A stretch of 64,000 nt of DNA from Marinibacterium sp050389775 (lineage in GTDB: Bacteria; Pseudomonadota; Alphaproteobacteria; Rhodobacterales; Rhodobacteraceae): positions 124,001-188,000 of the forward strand of contig NZ_CP177146.1 in assembly GCF_050389775.1 (NCBI RefSeq). Reading direction: 5' to 3'. The notes under the pieces are model-generated. The model did no database searches. It saw only the letters and a list, made by a program, of their open reading frames with translations, and was not told where the DNA came from. The translations under genes were made by a program, and so were the position numbers. Positions 35,558-43,961 of this stretch are shown piece after piece. Numbering within the stretch: the first letter of the stretch is position 1; each line of letters opens with the position of its first letter.

Positions 35558-36631
35558 ATGTCATTTTTCCGCCAGGAGTTCACGGCGCGCAGCGCGGCCG
35601 TGCGGGTGCGTTTCGGGGCCGGCCTGCGCCGGGCCGTGGCCGAGGAGCTGGACGGGCTGGGCGCCAGCCGGGCGCTGATCCTGACCACGCCGCAACAGGC
35701 CGGGCTGGCCGACGAGATCGCCGGTTATTGCGGCGCCCGGGCCGTCGGCCGGTTCACCGGGGCGGCGATGCACACGCCGGTGGCCATTTCCGAAGAGGCG
35801 ACGGCACTGGCCCGCAAGCTGGAGGCCGACGTGGTGATCGCCGTGGGCGGCGGATCGACCATCGGGCTGGGCAAGGCCATCGCCCTGCGCACCGACCTGC
35901 CGCAGATCGTCGTGCCCACGACCTATGCCGGGTCCGAGGCCACGGCCATCCTGGGCCAGACCGAGGACGGCGCCAAGACCACGCTGACCGATCCCGCCGT
36001 TCAGCCCGAGGTCATCCTCTACGATGCCGAGCTGGTCGCCACGCTGCCCGTCGACATGACGGTGACCTCGGCGCTGAACGCCATGGCCCACGCGGCCGAA
36101 GGGCTCTATGCCCGCGACCGCTCGCCGATCTCGTCGCTGATGGCCGTCGAGGGGCTGCGGGCTTTCCGCGATGCCCTGCCCGGGGTGCTGCAGGCCCCCG
36201 GCGACCTGGCCGCCCGTGGCGAAACGCTTTACGGCGCGTGGCTCTGCGGCACCGTCCTGGGCCAGGTGGGCATGGCCCTGCATCACAAGCTCTGCCACAC
36301 CCTGGGCGGGTCGTTCGACCTGCCCCATGCCCAGACCCATGCCATCATGCTGCCCCATGCCATCGCCTTCAACGCCCGGGCCGTGCCCGAGCTGCTGGCC
36401 CCGCTGGGCGCGCTGTTCGACGGGGCCGATCCGGGCACGGGCCTGTGGGACTTTGCCGGGCGGATGGGCGCGCCGCTGGCCCTGCGCGATCTCGGCCTGG
36501 CCGAGGCCGACCTGGACCGGGCGGCCGATCTGGCCGTGGCCAACCCCTACTGGAACCCGCGTCCGGTCACCCGCGAGGCCATCCGCGCGCTGTTGCAGAA
36601 CGCCTGGGACGGCGCGCCGCCCGCCGGCTGA
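35558..36631 (+). CDS. Maleylacetate reductase
   Basis: Iron-type alcohol dehydrogenase family, 357 residues, the length of maleylacetate reductases. The NAD(P) motif VGGGSTIGLGKAIAL is at about residues 91-105, PTTYAGSEATAILG follows near 117, and the metal/substrate histidines lie in ALHHKLCHTLGG and LPHAQTHAIMLPHA near 240-265. It reduces maleylacetate to 3-oxoadipate and so closes the hydroxyquinol branch. The start at 35558 follows GGGAGGAGAG. Confidence 0.92.
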   Translation: MSFFRQEFTARSAAVRVRFGAGLRRAVAEELDGLGASRALILTTPQQAGLADEIAGYCGARAVGRFTGAAMHTPVAISEEATALARKLEADVVIAVGGGSTIGLGKAIALRTDLPQIVVPTTYAGSEATAILGQTEDGAKTTLTDPAVQPEVILYDAELVATLPVDMTVTSALNAMAHAAEGLYARDRSPISSLMAVEGLRAFRDALPGVLQAPGDLAARGETLYGAWLCGTVLGQVGMALHHKLCHTLGGSFDLPHAQTHAIMLPHAIAFNARAVPELLAPLGALFDGADPGTGLWDFAGRMGAPLALRDLGLAEADLDRAADLAVANPYWNPRPVTREAIRALLQNAWDGAPPAG

Positions 36632-36730
36632 TGACCGGCCGGGGCCACCGGCCCCAAAGCCCCACAGACACTTGCCCGGGCCGGCCAAGCGCGCCGTGCC
36701 GCGGATCGACGATTTCAAGGGAGGATCACA

Positions 36731-38488
36731 ATGGCTGACATCACGACCGAGGTTCTGATCATCGGGACCGGCCCCGCCGGTTCGGCCACGGCGGCGCTAC
36801 TGTCGACCTATGGCATCGACAACATGGTGGTGAACCGCTACCGCTGGCTGGCCAACACGCCGCGCGCCCATATCACCAACCAGCGCGCGATGGAGGTGCT
36901 GCGCGACCTCGGCCGCGACGTCGAGGACGAGGCCTACATGTTCGCCACCCACCAGGACCTGATGGGCGAGAACATCTTCTGCGAAAGCCTGGCCGGCGAA
37001 GAGATCGGGCGGATGAAGGCCTGGGGCAACCATCCGCTGTCGAAGGCCGAGCACCTGATGTCCTCGCCCACGCAGATGAACGACCTGCCCCAGACCTACA
37101 TGGAACCGCTGCTGTTCAAGACCGCCTGTTCGCGGGGCACCCAGGCGCGCATGTCGACGGAATACCTGCGCCACGAACAGGATGCCGACGGCGTGACGAC
37201 AACCTGCCTCGACCGGCTGACGGGCCGGGAATTCACCGTGCGCTCGCGCTACCTGGTGGGCGCGGATGGCGGCAAGTCGCTTGTGGCCGAACATGCCGGC
37301 CTGCCCTTCGAGGGCAAGATGGGCGTCGGCGGGTCGATGAATATCCTGTTCCGGGCCGACCTGTCGCGCTATGTCGCCCACCGGCCCTCGGTGCTTTACT
37401 GGGTGATGCAGCCCGGCGCCGATGTCGGGGGCATCGGCATGGGGCTGGTGCGCATGGTGCGGCCGTGGAACGAATGGCTGATCGTCTGGGGCTATGACAT
37501 CGACGCGCCCGAGCCCGAGGTCACGCCCGAGATGGCCACCAACGTGGCCCGCCAGCTGATCGGCGATCCCGAGCTGGAGATCGAGCTGCTGTCGGCCAAC
37601 ACCTGGACGGTGAACAACTATTTCGCCACGCGCACGGCCAATGGCCGGGTGTTCTGCATGGGCGACGCGATCCACCGCCACCCGCCGTCGAACGGGCTGG
37701 GGTCCAACACCTCGATCCAGGATGCGTTCAACCTGGCCTGGAAACTGGCCATGGTGCTGCAGGGCAAGGCCGGGGCCGGGTTGCTGGACAGCTATGATGC
37801 CGAACGCGCGCCGGTCGCCCGCCAGATCGTGACCCGGGCCAACCAGTCGATCGCCGAGACCGGCCCGATCTTTGCCGCCCTGGGCATGGCCGAAGGGGTC
37901 AGCCCCGAGGACATGCAGACCAACCTCGAAGCCCGCGCCGGAGGCACGCCCGAGGCCGAGGCGCAGCGCGAGGCGATCCGCAAGGCCATTGCCTTCAAGA
38001 AATACGAGTTCGACGCCCATGGCGTCGAGATGAACCAGCGATATCGCTCGGAGGCCATCGTCACCGACGGCCAGATCGAACCGGCCTTCCAGCTGGATGC
38101 CGACCTGCATTACCAGCCCACCACCTGGCCCGGCGCGCGGCTGCCCCATGCCTGGCTCTATCGCCAGGACACCGGCGCCGAGGTCTCGACGCTGGATCTG
38201 TGCGGCCATGGCCGGTTCACCCTGCTGACCGGGCTGGGCGGCGAGGCCTGGGCCGAGGCCGCGGCCGAAGTGGCCGGGGCGCTGGGGGTCGAGATTGCGG
38301 CCCATGTCATCGGCCCGCGCCGTGCCCATGCCGACCACAGCGGCGATTGGGCCCGGGTGTCCGAGATCCCCGACAGCGGCTGCCTGCTGGTCCGGCCCGA
38401 CCACCATGTCTGCTGGCGGGCCACCGGCATGTCGGCCGACCCGGCGGGAGACCTCGACCGGGTCATGCGCGCCGTTCTGGCGCGCTGA
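36731..38488 (+). CDS. FAD-dependent phenol hydroxylase, TfdB-like (chlorophenol monooxygenase family)
   Basis: Single-component flavoprotein hydroxylase of 585 residues, the length of 2,4-dichlorophenol 6-monooxygenase (TfdB). FAD motifs are GTGPAGSA (about residues 12-19), LVGADGGKS near 178 and FCMGDAIHRHPPSNGLGSN near 308; blocks such as TPRAHITNQRAMEVLRDLG and the LMGEN motif follow TfdB closely. It should hydroxylate a phenol next to the hydroxyl group. It follows maleylacetate reductase by 99 bp with its own AAGGGAGGAT site. A phenol, resorcinol or halogenated phenol are all possible substrates. Confidence 0.87.
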   Translation: MADITTEVLIIGTGPAGSATAALLSTYGIDNMVVNRYRWLANTPRAHITNQRAMEVLRDLGRDVEDEAYMFATHQDLMGENIFCESLAGEEIGRMKAWGNHPLSKAEHLMSSPTQMNDLPQTYMEPLLFKTACSRGTQARMSTEYLRHEQDADGVTTTCLDRLTGREFTVRSRYLVGADGGKSLVAEHAGLPFEGKMGVGGSMNILFRADLSRYVAHRPSVLYWVMQPGADVGGIGMGLVRMVRPWNEWLIVWGYDIDAPEPEVTPEMATNVARQLIGDPELEIELLSANTWTVNNYFATRTANGRVFCMGDAIHRHPPSNGLGSNTSIQDAFNLAWKLAMVLQGKAGAGLLDSYDAERAPVARQIVTRANQSIAETGPIFAALGMAEGVSPEDMQTNLEARAGGTPEAEAQREAIRKAIAFKKYEFDAHGVEMNQRYRSEAIVTDGQIEPAFQLDADLHYQPTTWPGARLPHAWLYRQDTGAEVSTLDLCGHGRFTLLTGLGGEAWAEAAAEVAGALGVEIAAHVIGPRRAHADHSGDWARVSEIPDSGCLLVRPDHHVCWRATGMSADPAGDLDRVMRAVLAR

Positions 38489-38599
38489 ACACGCGCGGGG
38501 CCGGGAGACCGGCAGGTCCTCCAGAAGGGCGCCGGTGCTCGGGGCCTGATGTTCGGGACCGGGCCGGCGTTCAGGGCGTGGCCGGCGTTCCGGTCAGCG

Positions 38600-38627
38600 C
38601 CGAGGCCGGCGATGACGCCGGCCTCGG
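38600..38627. terminator. Bidirectional hairpin between convergent genes
   Basis: CCGAGGCCGGCG (38600-38611) and CGCCGGCCTCGG (38616-38627) form a perfect 12-bp stem with an ATGA loop. It lies in the 193-bp gap between the TfdB-like gene and the convergent Gfo/Idh gene. There is no T-tract on either side, so it is terminator-like and not a canonical intrinsic terminator. Confidence 0.6.
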
Positions 38628-38681
38628 GCACCTCGTCCCGGCCCCGAGGCGCAGCCACCCCCGGGGGCAGTCCAAGGCCGA

Positions 38682-39815
38682 TCAGGCCAGTTCGCTGATG
38701 TCGATCGCGCGGCCTTCGGTCATCGACCGCTGCGCGGCGATGCCCATCAGCACGGCCCATTTGCCGTCCTGCAGCGACACATCCGGCGCCGCGCGCTCGC
38801 CGCGCACCATTTCGAGAAAGCCCCGGTGCTGGTAGAAGGTCGACCCGTTGTGATCGCCCGCTTCCAGGATCGTCGGATCGACCGGGATCTCGCGGATCTC
38901 GGGCCCCTTGGGATCGCGCGGCGACACGATGACCTGCGGCACCGGCGCGGCGCCCAGGTGGGTCGGCCAGAACCGGCCGGGCCCGGGCACCAGCGCCTCG
39001 ATCTTGCCCTTCGGCCCCACGGCCGAGATCTCTTCCTGGTACCGCGCGCCCTCGGCGAACATGCACAGCTCCAGCATCGCGCGCACGCCGCTGGCAAATT
39101 CGACGATCACGTAGCCATGGTCGAAGATGTCGGGCATCTCGCCTTCATAGCGTTCGTCCAGGTGGTTGGCCGCCTGGCCGCCCATGGCCATGACGCGCAC
39201 CGGGTCCGAGCCCAGCGTCAGGCGCATCAGGTCGAAGAAATGGCAGCATTTCTCGACAAAGGTGCCCCCGGTGTAGCGGTTGAACCGGTTCCAGTCGCCG
39301 ACCTTTTCCAGGAAGGGGAACCGGTGTTCGCGGATGGTCAGCATCTTGACCCCGCCGGTCGCCGCCTCTGCCTCTTCCAGCAGCTTGGCCACCGGCGGCA
39401 TGTAGCGATACTCCATCGCCACCCAGACCTGGGCCGGGTAATCGGCGGCAAAGGCATCAATGGCCGCGGCATGGGCCGGGTCGGTGAACAGCGGCTTTTC
39501 GACCAGCACCGGCAGCGGGCGTTTCGCGGCCACGGCCTGCAGCTGTTCGACATGGCGGAAGTTGGGGCTGGCGATCAGCAGGCAGTCGATCTCGTCCAGA
39601 TCCAGCAGGGCTTCGACCGAGTCTACGAATTGCGCGTCGGGGGCGAACTGGCGGGCGTGGGCACGCATCTCGGCATCGGGCTCAAAGATCGCGCCGACCG
39701 CCGTGTTGTCCAGCAGGGCGATGTTGCGCAAGTGCTCCTGGCCCATCATGCCGCAGCCGATGATGCCATAGGTGATGGTCCGGGTGTCGCTGTGCGCCAG
39801 CGTTTCGGTGGTCAT
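38682..39815 (-). CDS. Gfo/Idh/MocA-family oxidoreductase
   Basis: NAD(P)-dependent dehydrogenase of 377 residues. The Rossmann motif is GIIGCGMMGQEHLRNI (about residues 17-32), the family motif VLVEKPLFTDPAH lies near 100, and RYTGGTFVEKCCHFFDLMRL near 180 carries the conserved catalytic His region. The start at 39815 follows GGGGGAG; the ORF upstream of it overlaps the GntR gene and is not coding. Such enzymes oxidise sugars, inositols or imines. It is probably in one operon with the GntR regulator 16 bp upstream. Confidence 0.88.
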   Translation of the reverse strand: MTTETLAHSDTRTITYGIIGCGMMGQEHLRNIALLDNTAVGAIFEPDAEMRAHARQFAPDAQFVDSVEALLDLDEIDCLLIASPNFRHVEQLQAVAAKRPLPVLVEKPLFTDPAHAAAIDAFAADYPAQVWVAMEYRYMPPVAKLLEEAEAATGGVKMLTIREHRFPFLEKVGDWNRFNRYTGGTFVEKCCHFFDLMRLTLGSDPVRVMAMGGQAANHLDERYEGEMPDIFDHGYVIVEFASGVRAMLELCMFAEGARYQEEISAVGPKGKIEALVPGPGRFWPTHLGAAPVPQVIVSPRDPKGPEIREIPVDPTILEAGDHNGSTFYQHRGFLEMVRGERAAPDVSLQDGKWAVLMGIAAQRSMTEGRAIDISELA

Positions 39816-39831
39816 TGGGAAGGCTCCCCCT

Positions 39832-40557
39832 TCAGATGAGGCGCTGCACGTACAGCGCCTTTTCGGTGTCGTACCAGGTACGGGAAAACTCGACCGCCTC
39901 GGCGCCCTGCGCCCAGGACAGCCGTTCGATATAGGCCGTGGTCGTGCCCGGCCGCAGCGCAAAAGCCGCCGGCGCCCAGTCGGGCACCGGGCCGATGCCC
40001 ACGCGGTCCTCGGCCCGGGTGATCCACAATTGCAGCGCCCGGCGATAGGTCAGGTAAAGCGAATCCTGCACCAGGTCGCGCGGCACCTGGCCGGCCCCGC
40101 CGTCCAGCCAGATCTCTTCGACCGCGATGACCGCATCGTCGAGATAGCGCAGCCGGCGGAACCGCGTGCCCTGGGCCGACAGGCCATAGGCGGGCTGGCG
40201 CGCATCCTTGTCGAGGTAGTCATGCGACAGGATGTCGGCCGTGGGCAGACCGCCGCCGCCCTGGGCATGTTCCAGCCGGAACATCGAATAGACCGAATCG
40301 ACGGCGCCTTGCGCGCGGATGTAGTTGCCCGAGCCCTGCCGGCGTTCCAGCAGGCCCTTTTTCTCAAGCTCCAGCAAGGCCTTGCGCAGGGTGCGCACGG
40401 TCGTGCCATGGGCCCTGGCAAAGTCGCGTTCGGGCGGCAGTTTCTGGCCGTCGACCAGCCGGCCGGCGGCAATGTCACGGATCACCAATTCGCTGATCTG
40501 CATGTAGATCGGCAGCGCGTCGGGCCGGTTGGCGGCCGTCCTCTTGCTGTCCTGCAT
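39832..40557 (-). CDS. GntR-family regulator (HutC subfamily, UTRA domain)
   Basis: Regulator of 241 residues with an N-terminal winged helix (GQKLPPERDFARAHGTTVRTLRKAL, about 37-61) and a C-terminal UTRA ligand domain (FRRLRYLDDAVIAVEEIWL). The start at 40557 follows GGAGGAGGCGGAG. It is divergent from the FMN monooxygenase operon across 113 bp with a palindrome, so it likely represses both directions. Confidence 0.88.
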   Translation of the reverse strand: MQDSKRTAANRPDALPIYMQISELVIRDIAAGRLVDGQKLPPERDFARAHGTTVRTLRKALLELEKKGLLERRQGSGNYIRAQGAVDSVYSMFRLEHAQGGGGLPTADILSHDYLDKDARQPAYGLSAQGTRFRRLRYLDDAVIAVEEIWLDGGAGQVPRDLVQDSLYLTYRRALQLWITRAEDRVGIGPVPDWAPAAFALRPGTTTAYIERLSWAQGAEAVEFSRTWYDTEKALYVQRLI

Positions 40558-40607
40558 GTCTCCGCCTCCTCCTGCGGATGCTGCGTCGCGAAAAAATTGA
40601 TACACCA

Positions 40608-40621
40608 TTGATCTACATCAA
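40608..40621. promoter_or_regulatory. Candidate GntR operator
   Basis: TTGAT-CTAC-ATCAA forms an inverted repeat with perfect 5-bp arms; a further TTGAT lies 11 bp upstream at 40597. It sits in the gap between the GntR gene and the FMN monooxygenase gene, about 50 bp from each start codon, in an AT-rich patch. Confidence 0.45.
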
Positions 40622-40670
40622 GGACAGGGGTAGTGAAAGGGAAAGTTCGGAAGGCTCGTGGGAGGAAGAC

Positions 40671-41825
40671 ATGACGATCGTACCCGTTACATCCGCCGAT
40701 CTCGACGCGGTCGAGGTGGCCTGGTTCGCGGCGCTCTGCTCGGATGACTACCAGTTCCTGGGCGTGCCCGACGGCGATCTGCGCTCGTCCTGGGCGCATT
40801 GCTCGGACATCGTGAAAACGGCCGAGGCCCGGGGTTTCGGCAACATCCTGTGCCCGTCGTCCTACCAGGTCGGCCAGGACACCCTGAGCTTCGTCGCCGG
40901 CTGCGCGCCGATCACCGACACGATCAACCTGCTGGCCGCCGTGCGCTGCGGCGAGATGCAGCCGATCATGCTGGCCCGCACCATCGCGACGCTGGATCAC
41001 ATGCTGCAGGGCCGGCTGACGGTGAACATCATCTCGTCGGATTTCCCCGGCGAGAAGGCCGAGAGCGAATTCCGCTACCAGCGCTCGCGCGAGGTGGTCG
41101 AGATCCTCAAGCAGGCCTGGAACCGCGACGAGATCAATTACGAAGGCGAGGTCTACAACTTTGCCGGCCTGACCACCGATCCGGCCCGGCCCTACCAGAC
41201 CGGCGGGCCGATGCTGTATTTCGGCGGCTATTCGCCCGCCGCGCTGGACCTGTGCGGCCAGCATTGCGACGTCTACCTGATGTGGCCGGAAAAGACCGAG
41301 GACATCGCCGGGCGCATGAAGGCGGCCAATGCCGCGGCCGAACGCTATGGCCGGACGCTGGATTACGGGTTCCGTTCCCATGTCATCGTGCGCGACACCG
41401 AGGCCGAAGCCAAGGATTATGCCCGCTACATCGCGTCCAAGCTGGATGACGAGCTGGGCCAGGCGATCCGCGAACGGGCGCTGGACGCTACCAGCCTGGG
41501 CGTCAGCCACCAGGCGCGCAACCGCGAGCTGGCCGACCTGGAAGGCTATATCGAGCCCAACCTCTGGACCGGCATCGGCCGGGCCCGGTCGGGCTGTGGC
41601 GCGGCGATCGTGGGATCGACCGACCAGGTGCTGACCAAGCTCGAAGAGCTGCGCAACATGGGCATCCGGGCCTTTGTCCTGTCGGGCTATCCGCATATCG
41701 ACGAGGCCGATCATTTCGGCACCCGCGTGCTGCCCCAGCTGAAGACCTGCCAGCTGAACCAGGCCTGGGGCCGCGTACCCGAAACCCTTCCGCAGACGCC
41801 CCTGGGCGCAGGAGACCGCCGCTGA
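40671..41825 (+). CDS. LLM-class flavin-dependent monooxygenase (SsuD-like)
   Basis: Bacterial luciferase-like monooxygenase of 384 residues, close in layout to alkanesulfonate monooxygenase SsuD. Motifs include LAAVRCGEMQPIMLARTIATLDHM (about 88-111), LTVNIISSDFPGE near 115, and YFGGYSPAALDLCGQHCD near 180. It uses reduced FMN, for which a flavin reductase gene lies two genes downstream. The start at 40671 follows GGGAGGAAG. C-S cleavage of a sulfonate is a possible reaction, although the family also includes other substrates. Confidence 0.87.
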   Translation: MTIVPVTSADLDAVEVAWFAALCSDDYQFLGVPDGDLRSSWAHCSDIVKTAEARGFGNILCPSSYQVGQDTLSFVAGCAPITDTINLLAAVRCGEMQPIMLARTIATLDHMLQGRLTVNIISSDFPGEKAESEFRYQRSREVVEILKQAWNRDEINYEGEVYNFAGLTTDPARPYQTGGPMLYFGGYSPAALDLCGQHCDVYLMWPEKTEDIAGRMKAANAAAERYGRTLDYGFRSHVIVRDTEAEAKDYARYIASKLDDELGQAIRERALDATSLGVSHQARNRELADLEGYIEPNLWTGIGRARSGCGAAIVGSTDQVLTKLEELRNMGIRAFVLSGYPHIDEADHFGTRVLPQLKTCQLNQAWGRVPETLPQTPLGAGDRR

Positions 41826-42751
41826 TGGACCAGGTGATGGACAAGACGACCGCTTCCCCCCTCGACCGCGTGACCATGGCCGACGGGCTGAGCTTTTCGC
41901 GGCTGGTCTACGGCATGTGGCGGGTCGGTGACGATGCCGACACGTCGGCCGCCCATGTGCGGGCCAAGATCGACGCCTGCCTGGACCAGGGCATCACCAC
42001 GCTGGACCAGGCCGACATCTACGGCGATTACACGGCCGAAGCGATCCTGGGCCAGGCGTTCAAGGCCGATCCGGCCCTGCGCCAGAAGGTCGAGATCGTG
42101 ACCAAGTGCGACATCGTCGCGCCCTGCGGCAAATATGCCGACGTTGCGGTCAAGCATTACGACACTTCGCGGGCGCATATCGAGGCTTCGGTCGACAATT
42201 CCCTGCGCGACCTGGGCACCGATTACATCGACCTGCTGCTGATCCACCGCCCCGATCCGCTGATGGACCATGCCGAGACCGGCGCCGCGCTGGATGACCT
42301 GGTCAAGGCCGGCAAGATCCGCGCGGCCGGCGTGTCGAACTTCCGGCCCTGGGACGTCAAGCTGCTGCAAAGCGCCATGTCGACCAGGCTCGCCACCAAC
42401 CAGATCGAGATCTCGCTGGCCCGGGTCGAGCCCTTCACCGACGGCGACCTGTCCTATCACCAGCGCAAGGACGATCCGGTCATGGCCTGGTCGCCCCTGG
42501 GCGGCGGCAGCCTGATGACGGCCGACACCGCGCTGACCGCGCGGATGGATGCCCTGGCCGCCGAGTTCGGCGTCGACCGGTCCGCCGTTGCCGTGGCCTT
42601 CCTGCTGCGCCACCCGGCCTGCATCCTGCCGGTGCTGGGCACCAATTCTCTGGACCGCATCGCCCGGATCTCGGACGCGGCCAAGGTCTCGCTCAGCCGG
42701 GTGCAATGGTTCCAGCTCTACGAGGCCGCGCTCGGCCGCGAGGTCGCCTGA
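41825..42751 (+). CDS. Aldo/keto reductase
   Basis: AKR-fold oxidoreductase of 308 residues. The catalytic tetrad is visible as Asp and Tyr in QADIYGDY (near 60), Lys in VTKCD (near 94) and His in LIHRPDP (near 138). It resembles the YdhF group. It starts inside the stop of the monooxygenase gene (TGATG), so the two act in sequence; reduction of the aldehyde released by desulfonation is one possibility. Confidence 0.88.
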   Translation: MDQVMDKTTASPLDRVTMADGLSFSRLVYGMWRVGDDADTSAAHVRAKIDACLDQGITTLDQADIYGDYTAEAILGQAFKADPALRQKVEIVTKCDIVAPCGKYADVAVKHYDTSRAHIEASVDNSLRDLGTDYIDLLLIHRPDPLMDHAETGAALDDLVKAGKIRAAGVSNFRPWDVKLLQSAMSTRLATNQIEISLARVEPFTDGDLSYHQRKDDPVMAWSPLGGGSLMTADTALTARMDALAAEFGVDRSAVAVAFLLRHPACILPVLGTNSLDRIARISDAAKVSLSRVQWFQLYEAALGREVA

Positions 42752-43305
42752 TGCAGATGGCCCAGCCGCACCGCTTTGTGCCCGACCCGGCCGACGGGCG
42801 GGCGCTGCGCGATGCGTTCGGCCATTTTGCCACCGGCGTGACCATCGTCACGGCCGCCGGCCCGCAAGGCTGCCTGGCCATCACGGCCAACAGCTTTTCC
42901 TCGGTGTCGATGGACCCGCCGCTGGTGCTGTGGTCGCCGGCCCGGGCCTCCAGCCGCTTTGCGGTCTTTGCCGGGGCCGAGCATTTCGCCATCCACGTGC
43001 TGGCCGCCGATCAGCGCGACCTGGCCTGGGCCGTGGCCGGCAACGGCGCGGCGCTGGCCGGGATGGACCTGGGCCTGAACGCCGATGGCGTGCCCGTGCT
43101 CGATCATTGCCTCGCCCGGTTCGACTGTCACCGCCACGCGGTGCATGATGCCGGCGACCATGCCATCGTCGTGGGGCACGTGCGCCATGCCACCGTCCAC
43201 CAGGGCGAGCCGCTGGCCTTCTTCCGGGGCAAGGTCGCGCATATCGGCCACCCGGAGGCGACAGCCGACACGGACCACCCGGGCCACCGGGACCACAAGA
43301 CCTGA
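42751..43305 (+). CDS. Flavin reductase (HpaC-like)
   Basis: Flavin reductase domain protein of 184 residues with the core FGHFATGVTIVTA and CLAITANSFSSVSMDPPLV (about residues 24-62). It very likely supplies FMNH2 to the SsuD-like monooxygenase encoded two genes upstream. The start codon overlaps the stop of the reductase gene by one base. The His-rich tail (HPGHRDHKT) is unusual. Confidence 0.88.
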   Translation: MQMAQPHRFVPDPADGRALRDAFGHFATGVTIVTAAGPQGCLAITANSFSSVSMDPPLVLWSPARASSRFAVFAGAEHFAIHVLAADQRDLAWAVAGNGAALAGMDLGLNADGVPVLDHCLARFDCHRHAVHDAGDHAIVVGHVRHATVHQGEPLAFFRGKVAHIGHPEATADTDHPGHRDHKT

Positions 43306-43360
43306 CGCGGGCCGTCATCCCGGGGGAAGACGCCGGCCCGTGCACGAAAGGGGGGAGAAC

Positions 43361-43960
43361 ATGATGCTATTCGACGGGCTGATCCGGCCCCTGTCCTGGG
43401 TCAACGATCACCTGCTGGCCATCGGCCGGGCGATCGGCATCCTGGCCATTGCCGTCATGGTCGCCGTGACGCTGGTTCAGGTGTTCTGCCGCTACGTGCT
43501 GGGCAACGCCCTGCCCTGGCCCGACGAGGCCGCCCGGTTCTGCATGCTGTGGATGACCGGGCTGATGGCCCCCATGGCCTTTCGCCGCGGCGGTTTCGTG
43601 GCCATCGACGTGCTGCCCAAGGCCCTGCCCCGCCGGGCGGCCAGCGCGTTGAACCTGGTGCTGCTGATGGTCAGCCTGGTCGTGCTGGTCATTGCCGTCC
43701 AGATCGGCTGGAAGGAAGTCACCGGGCTGGGCGGACGCTTTGCCTCGGCCTCGCTCTACGTGCCCACGTCCTGGGATTTCAGCAGCTGGTACCGCGTGCC
43801 GCGCAGCTGGATGATGGCCTCGCTGGTTGTCGGCATGGGCCTGCTGATCCTCGTCAACATCGAGCTGATCCTGCGCAACATCGCCGAGCTGATGTCCGAC
43901 CGCGCGCTCGACCTGGTGCCCCAGGCCGGGCCGCAGACCAAGATGCAGGGGCCCGAATGA
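43361..43960 (+). CDS. TRAP transporter small permease (DctQ)
   Basis: Small membrane subunit of a TRAP carrier, 199 residues with four transmembrane helices (first at about 23-44) and the family block WPDEAARFCMLWMTGLMAPMAF near 56. A GGGGGGAGAA site precedes the ATG. It is followed one base later by the large permease. Confidence 0.9.
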   Translation: MMLFDGLIRPLSWVNDHLLAIGRAIGILAIAVMVAVTLVQVFCRYVLGNALPWPDEAARFCMLWMTGLMAPMAFRRGGFVAIDVLPKALPRRAASALNLVLLMVSLVVLVIAVQIGWKEVTGLGGRFASASLYVPTSWDFSSWYRVPRSWMMASLVVGMGLLILVNIELILRNIAELMSDRALDLVPQAGPQTKMQGPE

Positions 43961-43961
43961 C

